DNA of 64,000 bases from Anarhynchus alexandrinus (Eukaryota; Chordata; Aves; Charadriiformes; Charadriidae). The DNA lies in contig VUYV01000010.1 in assembly GCA_008711295.1 (NCBI GenBank), positions 6,516,089 to 6,580,088 of the forward strand, given 5' to 3'. The position numbers and the translations under genes are program-made. The notes under the pieces were generated by a model that saw only the letters and a program-made list of their open reading frames with translations, ran no database searches and was not told the origin of the DNA. Positions 1-10,860 of the stretch are shown here, in pieces; the first letter of the stretch is position 1, and each line of letters opens with the position of its first letter.

Positions 1-1418
1 CTTTTTTATCAGCAAATCATTTTCTCCCAGTAGTTTACCATTGTGCCAAATTGCGGTGCTGAATCCAAAGAAAATTCTCCTGGCACTGCACGTCTGAGTT
101 GGAAATTCAAGGCTTCCAGTCTCAGTCATTTCCTGACCAATCTGTGGGACTACTGACAGAACAAAAACAGGATCGCATAAAGCTGTGGTGATTCAGAGTC
201 GGTACAAAGCGAGCACAATTTCTTTTTCAAGTACAACACCCCCAGACTTACCCATGCAACACGGCGCAGGTTATTGCCCGTATTGCTAATAAACATTGTG
301 GTATCACAAAGATGAATATCTACCATTAGAGCTAAATCATATAGTGTGTCTCGCTGAAAGTGTAATTGCATTAATCTGGGTACTCTTCCCACTGTTGCTG
401 GACATGCAAACTGACAGACTGACAATTATCCAGGGACCATTGCTCTACAAGATGGTACAAGTATGATTTTGTTTGATTCAAACTGAAATATTCTTTCTCA
501 CTGGAAACAACAACAAAAAGAGGTTTTTCATATTTTCTAATTTTAGAGACTTAGAAACAAACGGTGGGAACTAAAAGCTAGATATCTGCTCCATCTCAAA
601 TCCAGCGGGAGCAGGTCTTCTTTTCTTCGAGTCAATAGCTCAACACAGAGGACGTTTTCTTAGCCCAGTTCAATTCCCACTTCTTCCTGAGACAGTCTGA
701 CCCGATAGCTCCTGCTTCCACAGTCTGTGAAATATCCCTTAATGAGGCTTTTCCGGTCTAACCTGCTAAAAACCTCCCATTTTCCATAGACTACTGCAAT
801 ATTATTTATGGCAGGAACAGGTGCTCTCAACAATATCTCCCTGTTGAGCAGATGACTTCTTTCTTTGACTATATGGGCAAAAGCACTTTTAAAAAGAAAA
901 AACCACATTAATCTAGTAATAAATTATTAGTAATAATTAGTAATAGTTTATAGAACTACCCATGTTTATAGAATGACCCATGTTTATGAAAAACCCATTT
1001 TTTTTAGATTATCAAAATGGATACAAGAATCTCAGTTTGCCTCAAAACAAATAAAAAAAAAATATCACACTTTCTTTTCCTTTCCAAAAAGAAGAAAAAC
1101 AAACTTTGGGGTAGTAGAGGGGGACTTCTTGGCAGATCCAGTTCACTGTCAGGGATCTGGTAATAACGGACCCGTTCCTGACTGTCTAAGGCCACACATC
1201 TCCTTCCCTTTCCCCCCTTTATCCTCACATCCACACAGAAGGTTAATTTACCCTTTTTTTCAGAGCCTTTGGTCAGGCTGTTATTTTGCTCTTCTAAAGC
1301 TGAAAATGTGGGCTACAGACGTGCTGCCTCATGGCCACTTCTGACCTGGGCACAATCAGACTCTTCCCCTGCTCAGTAACCTTACAGGCATTTTTCCCCG
1401 TATTTATTTGATAACAAA

Positions 1419-1457
1419 TAGACATTGTTAAATGTCTAATAGACATTAATAGACACC
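1419..1457. repeat. AGACATT repeat cluster with a perfect 8-bp hairpin
   Basis: TAGACATT (1419-1426) is followed after four bases by its exact reverse complement AATGTCTA (1431-1438). A further direct copy, AGACATT, lies at 1441-1447 and a partial one (AGACACC) at 1451-1457. This is a small imperfect tandem/inverted array in AT-rich sequence. No function is evident. Confidence 0.7.
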
Positions 1458-2271
1458 TTAAAGCTAACTTTTCCTAGCTCAGATCTTGCTTAGCTACACC
1501 ATATTAGCACATCACGACAACTGTATTAGCAGCAAAGTAAACTCTGTACTTCTTAGAAGAAATATCTTCTTTTTAAAGTTTCCCTCAAAGTCACAAAAGT
1601 TGCTGGTGGAGAAATATCTGAAGCATTGTGTCCTAGGAAAATGGGAATGGAAATTATTCAATGTCTTCTTAAGTCGTAAACCCAGGACTGCAGTGGGGCC
1701 ATCCACAACTTCTCAGCAACCACCCACACTTCAGGACTGTGAATTAATTTCAGATTGGTGCTGAGCGTGAGAACACAGCTAGGAAGAGTGATGCAGAGAG
1801 GGACGGAGGCTGGTGCCCAGGTTTTGTGCAGGCAAGCGTTGAGTTTAGGTATTGCCTTCACAAAGCAACTGAAATAAATCCCCATTTTCCACAAAAACTG
1901 ATTTAGCTGATTGCAGGGGGTGAATGACCACACCGGGTAGTTCAGCTGCTCTGGCTTGGCTCAACACAAGCACGGGAAAGCGTAAATAAATTCAACCCGC
2001 AGGGGAGAAAACGATTGCCTGGACTGGTTGGGGCTACTTCTGGCTTTTCTTTCTCCTGCAGCAGTCTCGCGTGTTGTCTGTGTTTGCTGATTGTTTCTCA
2101 CCATTCCTGCTAAAACCTCTGACTCCTCTTCACTGCTTTTTGGACATCATTTGAAAAGTAGCAGAATGGCTTTTTAAAAATGTATTTCAAGCAATTGACT
2201 TTCTGGAAGGCTGAGAACAACAAGGCTATTGTGCAATGGCACCACCGGGGAGCAGATGGTGACATTGATCC

Positions 2272-2305
2272 CAGTTACTGAGCGGGACGAAGCTCTCAGT
2301 AACTG
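2272..2305. repeat. Perfect 11-bp inverted repeat
   Basis: CAGTTACTGAG at 2272-2282 pairs with CTCAGTAACTG at 2295-2305 across a 12-base loop. The stem is exact but too short for a microRNA precursor. It could be a protein-dimer site or chance. Confidence 0.75.
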
Positions 2306-4753
2306 ATGTCTGTGGAGATGAGTGATTTTACATCTAAAAAATCTCCATATACAATCTGTTACCCTTCTGCATATTCATTTAATTCTATCCAATAGCCACC
2401 CCCTTTTCCTGTAGCTTCCTGAATCTTTCCGCGGTTATAAAAAATTCATTTATATTGTCTCGTGTCTGTCACTCATCCGCACACATCTGGCTGGTGGAAG
2501 AAAACAAGCTAAAAGTACAGCACGAAGTATTTCAGTAACGCTGACGTAAACGGTGCCCAAGTGCCAGGGGCTCTGATTTGGGAAGGGCGTTGAAGTCCCA
2601 TCTGTCAGAAAGTGCTGCCCTGGTACAAATGCTGCAGAAGCGAACGTGCGCTAATCCCCGAAATGCCACAAACCCTCTCCGGAGGAAGGTTGGAGCTGGA
2701 ACTGCATCTTGCTGAGCCAGATGTGCAGAGGTGACACACATCTGGCTCTGCCATGTCTCCTAGAAAGCCGTAACCTCTGGCAGAGGGAGAGGTGGGCTGC
2801 TGGAGGTGGGAAAGCTGCTACAAGGTGAGAGGGCTGAGCTGTCAGAGCCCTGACCCTGCTCTCGGTCTCACTGCACCTCAGGAAGCGAAATGCCACACAT
2901 GAGAAAGTGCCTGCGAGACAAGCGGGGCCAGACGAACACCACGCTTCCCAATCAATTTAGTTTCAAGTCATATATTTCCTTCAAGGGGAGAGGAGGACAG
3001 GCAAGTGCAAAAGGCAACTGCCTTTCAAGAAAAATGAAAACACGCTCTGATTGTATTTTAGATCAATTAAAAAGTTTTCACTGGAGTGGAAAGGAAATAT
3101 GTCATTTCAAGTTGCTTAACCTTCTAATTAGGTCAAATTCGAATGGAGGATACTGCTTTGGAACAAAATTTTTTTAAAAAGCACAAGAAAACAAAACTCC
3201 CAGCTTTGGATGTTGAAGCAAAACACTGTGGCATTTGCCAGTGCAACACCGTAACGCTCCACCCTCCGACCAGCACACCGCCGGCAGAGCTGCGTTACGG
3301 CAGCTGATGCGCGGTGGTGCAAAGTGTTCACACATTTCGGATGTTAAGCCAGGAAAGAAATGTGTTCAGATCTTGATACCTCAGTGGCAAGAAACAACTG
3401 CAAATAAACAAGACCAAACATTAAAGTATATAAAGATTAGAATATGTTGTGACACTCAGCAGTGAACGCACAGCGCATCCCGAGTAGCCGGGGTTTTGAG
3501 CAGAGACCACAGATGTACTTTCAGTGCCAGTAATGAGAAGAAACAGTAGGTTAAGGGGAACAAAGATATTAAGAAATTATTTTTGATGTGTGAATCAACA
3601 AGGCATAGAGTATTAACCATGTATGATCCTCATGAGCTAACTCTGGGCTTCATCTCTGGGGGGAAGAATAAGAAAGCACATAATTGCTGGTCCTGGCAGG
3701 GAAGCAAAGGAAAAAGAGCTGTAGCAGCAGCAGAGCTATAGGGGTCCCAAATGTACGAGCTACTCTGCATATACCTTCTCTGGGGGGAGCCTGCACAATC
3801 CTAGAGCATAAACAGCAACAGCTGTTTGTATCCTCCTCCTACTCTGGGTAAGCGGGAGGTCTTTCTTATCCCTAGCAGAAATGTTGAAAAGTGTGTGTGT
3901 ATCTATACATATATCCCCCATTTTTTTCTGAGAAGTTTTCAAGTTTTGAATAGGCCACAGGGAAAAAAAAACATACAACAACAAAACCAACAAAATTCTG
4001 TTTAGTCTTTCATAAAAACACATATTTTACAAAAGCCTCCAAGTCTTTTGAAAAATTTTGAAGTGAATAAAACAATTTTGTAGCAAAGAAAAGCCAGTAT
4101 TAACGATCGTTAGTACTTCACAGCATTAACCGGTGAACTTCCAACCCAAAAACATTTAAGGATCTAGTGAGAAGATATCACAGTGAAGAATTTAGTTTGA
4201 AGCCAAACTAAAACAATATTCAATTTTAATCATTAATAATGTTGGGCTTGATTATGCTGAGTATCAGACAGAAATCCAGCACAGAAATCCTGACTTTATG
4301 ACTGAGGCCTTTATAGACCAAACTCAGCAGTTCTCTGCTATTTTCCCCAAGAAGCAGTGCAGTTATCTGACAGTGATCACTGCCAGGGCTTGTTACCTTT
4401 CTCACATTACTTTATTATGGATCACAGTCCATGAAAATCACTCACGTTACTCCTTCCGCACTGCAGCCACCGTGTGCTCACATTTTCCTCTTCGAATATC
4501 TGTTTTGAGAAATCAATTTTAAAACTCCATGTCTTACTGCTGTCTGCCAATGCCTTCCCTTGGGCAATCCCCCCTTGTGCTATTGACCTGGTGTCTCCTG
4601 GAGCAGGACAGCAATTACCCCGTGCAGCCTGTCCGGTACTAACAAACAACCCCAAAAGAGTAAAACCCAGGAAAGAGGAGTGCTGAGTTGCCTGCAAGTT
4701 TCTGAAGGGAGCCGCTAGTAGTGAGATTTTGAGAGAACAGGCATGCCTTGGGT

Positions 4754-4771
4754 TCCACCTGGTGGCCAGGA
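4754..4771 (-). promoter_or_regulatory. CTCF-like motif (partial)
   Basis: On the minus strand this reads TGGCCACCAGGTGGAACC. It matches the CTCF core (CCACCAGGTGG) but lacks the usual GC after the core. Strand assignment follows the standard CTCF motif orientation. Moderate match read by eye; occupancy unknown. Confidence 0.35.
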
Positions 4772-6894
4772 GATCACCTGTGCTAGCCACAGGCTGAGAA
4801 GTACCCACCTCGATGTCCACAAGGACTTGCACCAGCATCCAAGGACCACAGGTCGCGCTCTGGCCATGAGGATCTCAGCAGCACTGAAGCAGTGAGGGGA
4901 AACACCCAGATCTGCTCTGCAGGCTGTCTCAGGTTAGATAAGTGCTGGGAATTGCCAACACCTGAGCAGGCACCTCGCTGCAGCTGGGAGCAGAGGTCAG
5001 GTCACGGTCTTCTCCAGTCAGTGCATGGTGCCCAGCTCCAGGGAAGAGACAACTGAAGGTCATTTGTACCTTCTCTATCTTTTAGGGCTTTGTTATGGGC
5101 TGTCTGGGGGAGAGAATGAGCCTTTGCAGGTTCCCACCCTGCTGCCGTTGGATGGCTTACAATCCCAGGGATCACTCTCTGCAGAGCACTCAGCACCCCA
5201 ACACAGCCACGCTCGGTGGCTGCAACAGAGACACGCGCCCATTCCTGAGTGTGCTCATAACTTCTGCTGCCAAAGTGGGTACGTGGATGCTCTGATCTCT
5301 GACAAATCACAGTATACTCTTGGGCTGAACAGTGGGTGCTCTCAGAATGAACCGGTACTTCTTCCAGATGCAGCAGGGGCTTCTCTGCTGGATACCTGAC
5401 CATCAAATCACTCCCAATAAGACAATCGGCCACAGGGACTGGCCCCAAGGAGGGACTGTGTGCAGTTTATTAACTGAAAAAGTGCCCAATCTCGCTAATA
5501 CATTCACACTTCCACCAAAAAGTAGAACCGCAGCAAATTATTGCCATGGGAAGATTCACCCTTGGGCAACTCTTGGCAGGATACTTCTGCAAGAACTTCC
5601 TGTCAAAGAAAAACAACCACCAGATGTCATTGTAGGATAAATTGTTTAAAAAATTGCTATTCAAAGAGCACAAAGCAAGCTCAGATTATTTCACTGTTTC
5701 TCCAGAAATCTCATGCAGGGCATCATTGCGGCCATACGTCCTGTTTTTCTTAACTCCTAATGAGAGGAACCGGGGAACCTGGATCAAAGTTATAGGCTGG
5801 ATTTTGCAGTGAGTTAAACTCAGAGCAACTAGCCACACACTGCACTTAGTTCAAACTATATTGCTTATTCGTCAGTATAATTTTTTAAAATTTACTTTCT
5901 CTACTTGCACTAGTTGCTGTATTAAACATTACCCATGTATAGACATTTTGAGTCGCATCTTGTACTGCCATGTTTTCAGCACTACTGTGACTCTCAGAAA
6001 AATGTATGTTGGTAAAAATTAATGAATGACATGTAACATCAGTTGCTTATTCAATAACAAAATCTTGGGCAAACCCTCATTTCTGCAAGTGAATGCTGAT
6101 TTTCTTCTCCCCACTCGTTTCATGATATGAGTGATAGAACCCTTTTACCACTGTCAGAGTCACTGCTCTGTGCTGGAAATAACCATAAAAGTTTACCTAC
6201 TGTCAATCACCTATTCAACGTCATCTAAAGAGGCATACTAAAGACAGTCATTGCATAGAGTTCCAGAAGTACAAATGAATCTTTATTCTTAAGGTCTGTA
6301 TGATAGAGCAAAGTCCTTTCTACAATGGGACTATTGCCCTGAAGTCTGAAACAAGTTGCTGAAATGGCCAAAGTTGTTCCTTTTTACACATCACATACTG
6401 TCCATGCAATGATCTCTCCTTATCCATAAAACATGTGGTTCCTCATGTCTCATCCTTCCCCCGTGCATGAAAGCTGAAAGGCTTCTCTGTGGGCACCACT
6501 GATCTTCAAGAAAGGAATAGAGCTTTCACCCATCTCCAGGGCTGCTCCTGCAGCAATACGGAATGAAGTCCAGTGGGCAGAGAAGGCCAGGCAGCCTTTG
6601 GAGACTTGTGTGAGTCATGGTGGCCTGCCTTCAGGCCTGTCTTGCAAAAGGCAGCTCTGTTGGTGTCTCCAGAGTGCTATCTGCAAAACTTCCTTCCTTT
6701 CTCCGGCCTGGAATTTGGAGAGGAACCCCAAAAGGGGACCTCTTGTTGACCCTGTACAGTTCGTACTTCAAGAAAATTCCTCATTCATCCCAGCAGAGCT
6801 TCCAGGGACCCTGTGCAGCTATTTAATTGGCATACCATGACCAGAGCACACAAAACGGGTCCAGTTATAACTCCTGCTCCATCTCCAATAAGGT
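4772..6894. other. Unique non-coding stretch, no gene seen
   Basis: Open frames of up to 148 codons (5002-5448 minus) and 124 codons (5025-5399 plus) overlap each other on opposite strands and match nothing known to me. From about 5750 to 6500 the sequence is AT-rich and stop-dense. No transposon signature was recognised. Confidence 0.55.
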
Positions 6895-6936
6895 GTCCTT
6901 CCCAAACAGCTCATGGTCCTTCCCAAATAGCTCCAG
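6895..6936. repeat. 21-bp tandem duplication, two copies
   Basis: Unit GTCCTTCCCAAACAGCTCATG (6895-6915) is followed immediately by GTCCTTCCCAAATAGCTCCAG (6916-6936), differing at three positions. This looks like a local slippage or unequal-exchange duplication in otherwise unique sequence. No function is implied. Confidence 0.85.
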
Positions 6937-7339
6937 CTATTTATTGTGACCCTCCAACTATGTCCCGTAGAATCAGTGATAAAGGACACGTACTGGATCT
7001 CCATCCCTCATGTCCATGTTGTGGTACGCTGACATAAGCAGCCCTGAGTGGCCGATAGACTCCAGTCCATCGGGCTCACAGCTGTGCACCTCAGCTTATG
7101 CTCCTTTCTACTGATTCCAACCAGATGGACAGCTGGGCTGAGATAAAAACCAGCTTTCTGCACATGGTGCACCACTGTTCGCACATCAGAGCTCTTCTGC
7201 CAAGACCTGTACCGCTGCACTCTGTTTCTAGGCTATGGTTTCCCCAGTAACACAGAAATCTGTTTTATTGTATGAAGTGAATGAGCATACATAATTATAA
7301 AATACAAGCGGGGAGCATCTCTGCTTTGTGAGAGCTCAC
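6937..7339. other. Unique non-coding stretch, no gene seen
   Basis: A 74-codon plus frame and a 70-codon minus frame overlap here, neither recognisable. No repeat family is evident until the possible CR1 tail that follows. Confidence 0.5.
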
Positions 7340-7436
7340 TTTATTGGCTTTGCTGGTGGCATTCCTGCTCCAAATGGGAGTTTGAATTACTGACCACCAG
7401 AGGTCCTTTCCAGCCAACATTTCTCTGGTTCTACAT
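7340..7436 (+). mobile_element. Possible highly diverged CR1 3' tail
   Basis: The segment ending at about 7436 resembles the last part of CR1: a 'gggagtttgaattactgacc' stretch, then CCAGAGGTCCTTTCCAGCC and a TTTCTCTGGTTCTA ending that recalls the CR1 terminal repeat. No ORF2 sequence remains and the match is short. If real, it is one of the oldest copies in the window. A chance resemblance cannot be excluded. Confidence 0.4.
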
Positions 7437-9593
7437 TTTTTCTGTTTGTTCCTCTTTGTTCAAGGGAAGGAACTGGAAAGCTAGACATATTATTTTTGGC
7501 AGGGAATGAGAATTTTAGTATTTAGGATTTTATGCACGGTAGTTTGGATTCTTTTGCAGGTTGAAACCTGTTAACAAGCAGAGCGTCAGAGATAGCAGTT
7601 ATCAATATTCATATCCAGTTATGTAAGTGAACGGGAAAGTGCTACCGGAGATGTGTCTGGCTATCATGTCCAACAATTTTCTCTGTGTGTCAGTGAGGGG
7701 AGAAGAGGGAAGAGGACTTTTATAATGGTACTTCCAGCCACATGAAGAGAACAAAGGAACAGTAAATAATTTGATTCCTTATTGAAAAGAAAATAAGTTA
7801 CATTGATCTTTGAGCTATTCTTATGACTGAGTTTGGAGCTTAGGCCAGGTACTACATGTCCAGGAGGAGTTCTGTTTGGTGTCTCTCAAACAGATGTCCC
7901 TTAGGCTGCACGTGACAGTCTTTCCAGTTTGATTTTTGACCTGCAAGACATAAACGCAGCACAGGGTTATTCTCAAGCCAACATGGTCTTTCCCAATAAA
8001 TAAAAATGCCTTTGTTTTGAACGTTACAGGACACATCGTTTTCTCTCCCAGAAGCTCTCCCACAAGCCCTGGGACAAGCCTGTGGTTCTCTATGAATTAC
8101 ATTCTCACTTAGTGTATACAGAATTCAACAGAACGTTGTGGATATGAGCAGAGCATCTGTCTCTTGAACTCCAAATCTAGACCTAATAGCGACACATTGT
8201 ACATGTGTTGATGTGTGGTGGTTCCTTTTATCAGGAGGCAATATGTTATATACAAATCCTTCTTGCTGACAGTTCCCTTGCAGCTCATCACATCTACTAG
8301 GGATCGAGGATGAGGCAATGGCACCTTTACTGAAATTTCACAGATGGTAACGTACCACGATGTTTGAGGAGTAAAAATACCTCTTCTCCATTTGAGCTGC
8401 CTTGGATCTGGCCTGATCTTATGACATTCATATTCGCATGCCTAAGCTGGAACCAGCTCAGAAATAAACATTGTGATGAATGAATAATACAGCTAAGATA
8501 TAATTACACACATAGTCAAAGAAAATTAGGGTTGCAAAATTAAACACTGCGAAGTTAGGAAAGGTGGCCCTAAATCAGCTCTTTTGGATCATGCTGATAT
8601 GCATCATCATTAATTGCATGATCATATACTGTTTCTTCCACTGTCTCATCAGCTCACAGGATGGATGACATTCTCTTAATAAGCAGCTGTTCTGTATTTT
8701 GTTTTCTCTCCATTTTTCAGGATGTTGCCCTGTGTATTATTTATGGCAATGCATTACGGACTTGTTCTGAGATGATTATTCCTCTTTCGTCACACAGGGA
8801 AAGGTTACCTAGAAATTAAACAACACTCTCCTTCTTCCTTACCTTCTCTCTAAAAGCGAATAAGAAACAGCTTTACTTCCCTGCTGGGAGACTGCACTCT
8901 CTCATGGCTCCCAAAATTGTTTCATTATTGCCTTATCTGCATATATCTCTATCTATATCTTGTCTCCTGCTTCAGACTGCAAATGTCTTGGGACAAAATA
9001 CCCTTGTGCTTTGAGATTGCCAAACCCAAGAAATTCTTTGGCAACTTTTGATGCTTATAGTTTTCTCTGCTAAAAAGTATTTTGCCTTCCTTCTTCCAGG
9101 ACATTCTTGAGGCTTTTCAGTGAGCTCAGAGGAGCACAGAGTTGTCAGCAGGATATTACAGTGACGGATGATTTAGAAAACTCCAAGGCTGATCAATTTT
9201 AATGGAGTTATGCTAAGGTGCAGCAGGCATGGGGAGCCCCTATCATTCTGGCAACAAACAGAATTTCTCAGAGGACACCATCATAGAGCTCAGAATCCAC
9301 AACCTCATAGATTGGTACTGTTTCCATCTTTTTCCGTCTCTGATTCCTGCAATCGTTATGTTTATCCAAATGGATTGCCCAAACTGGAAACAAAATCAAA
9401 ACCAAAACCCCCAAATCACAACAGCCACAACAAAAACTATCCTCCTGTGAACAAGGAATGTTGAGGAACAGAGATAATAAGCAGCTAGACTATCCTGCAG
9501 CTCCCGTCTGTAGGGACACATTCACACAAAGTTGCTGTCGCAAACTAATTGCTTGTGCTGACTCATTCACAGAATCATGCAGTCCACAGACTG
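7437..9593. other. Unique AT-rich non-coding stretch, no gene seen
   Basis: Short ORFs only (84 codons or fewer). Contains an 8-bp inverted repeat (GATCATGC 8587-8594, GCATGATC 8616-8623) enclosing ATGCAT and TTAAT motifs of the POU/homeodomain type. A CTCTAT-rich run lies near 8946-8960. No recognisable transposon. Confidence 0.5.
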
Positions 9594-9616
9594 TAATTAT
9601 CATGTCATAATTATCA
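9594..9616 (+). promoter_or_regulatory. Paired homeodomain-type motifs
   Basis: TAATTATCA occurs twice, at 9594-9602 and 9608-9616, starts 14 bp apart, inside AT-rich sequence. TAATTA is the core bound by many homeodomain proteins, and exact spaced copies are typical of developmental enhancers. Motifs this AT-rich also arise easily by chance, so this is only a candidate. Confidence 0.3.
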
Positions 9617-10594
9617 CTTCAATAGCACAAAGAGTGCACTCTTATCTGATATGATAAAATAGTTCAATTAATTTTAAACAGAGGGAGACACTAGTACATC
9701 CTTACAGCCTGGCCACAGAGACAAAGAAAGCTGTCACAATTAGATTATTGATTTCATGTTCTCTTCTGGCTTTATTAATTTTCGTTCATGCATTACAGTC
9801 ACCATTTTTCATGCACTTAGGAGATTTTCATTCGGCATAATACAGAAGAAAAAGAGTAAGACTAGGTATAAATTCAGGAGAGAGACAGAGATAATGGAAA
9901 GAGAGGTAAACTATGGGTAATATTTAGAGTAGAGGTACCGGTGATTTCGGCAAGCGGGAACCTGTTCCCACCGGGAGCAAAAGGTGGCAAGGTGAAAAGA
10001 GGAGATGAATTGCTTATTGTTGTCAGCGGTAGGGCTTCTCTTTACAAATCAAACCAAATTGCTGCAAAATTAAAGCTTATATCTGAAGCAAGGGAATTCT
10101 ACAACAGAATAGAACAAAAGTACCCTTTAATGATGATACTTCCATTTTTTCCAGCTCAATAGCTTTAAAAAAGCAGTTTCCTTTGGGCTTGTTCCTGCCG
10201 CGTGCTCCAGGGGCAAACGCTGCGTAGCACGTCCGAGTGATTCTCTGCAGTGTTACCTGATCAGTCAACGAGTTCTGTGCTTTTAAACAACATGGTGAGC
10301 CTGGGAATCTCATAGGAAACCTAATGTACAAGGTTGAGGTAAACTAATTCTTTTAGTATCAGAAAACTTTCCAATGAGTGCCTTGCGTTACCATGGTTGC
10401 AAGACATTTCACTATTCCAGAACTATCGCCTGTCACCGCCGCTCAAAAAATAATAGAAAAGTCAGAAATAAATAGTTCAGAAAGAAATTGGGGTTAAAGA
10501 GTTAAGATTAGGGTTAAATGTAGGGTCAGTGATTCTCCTGTTTTCTAATGAGAAAGGCAGAAAAAGCCTTGTAAGAGGGAAGCTGTATTTAAGA
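9617..10594. other. Unique non-coding stretch, no gene seen
   Basis: Short ORFs only (84 codons or fewer). At 10491-10535 there is GGTTA-rich sequence with a single TTAGGG, not a telomeric array. No transposon recognised. Confidence 0.5.
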
Positions 10595-10860
10595 ACGGCA
10601 GCCACCAGAAGAGCCCGGGATACATCCGCAGTGCAGAGCCTGACGGCTCCAGGAGGGAAAACCACGCAGCGGCTCGTGCCGGCGCTGTGCCGACACCGGG
10701 GCTGCAGCCGCCTTGTTGGGCTCCAGGACTTGCGGCAGCACAGAACGTGAGACCGTGTGGGAAGGTGGCAGAGGACTGCTGCCTCCCTGGCCTCAAATGC
10801 CATCCCTGGGGTTCAATAAGAGCACGCGTCCAGCCTGCGGGGTAGCCTGCGGTACTGCAC
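10595..10860. promoter_or_regulatory. Small CpG-rich patch
   Basis: Roughly 15 CpG dinucleotides lie between about 10595 and 10760, in sequence that is elsewhere CpG-poor. GC-rich overlapping frames on both strands (105 and 108 codons on minus; 73 and 84 on plus) are by-products of composition. It could be a minor CpG island or a GC-rich unique block. No TATA box or exon structure was identified. Confidence 0.3.

Larger units (their letters stand above)
1..4753. other. Unique non-coding stretch, no gene seen
   Basis: No recognisable exon, RNA gene or transposon. Open frames are all short (at most 123 codons), lack similarity to any family I know and often have antisense frames of similar size. 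Small-scale structure includes two short inverted repeats, listed separately, and a (GT)n-like run near 3890. I see nothing that marks a promoter. Confidence 0.6.

Noticed and set aside
4422..5448. 138- and 148-codon minus-strand frames
   Set aside because: No similarity recognised, overlapped by plus-strand frames, no promoter or splice context.
7391..7406. CTCF site TGACCACCAGAGGTCC
   Set aside because: Lies in the possible CR1 tail, where GACC(T/A)CC(A)GAGGTCC is ordinary repeat sequence, and lacks the GGCGC part of the motif.
10491..10535. Interstitial telomeric repeat
   Set aside because: Only one TTAGGG with degenerate GGTTA words around it; not an array.
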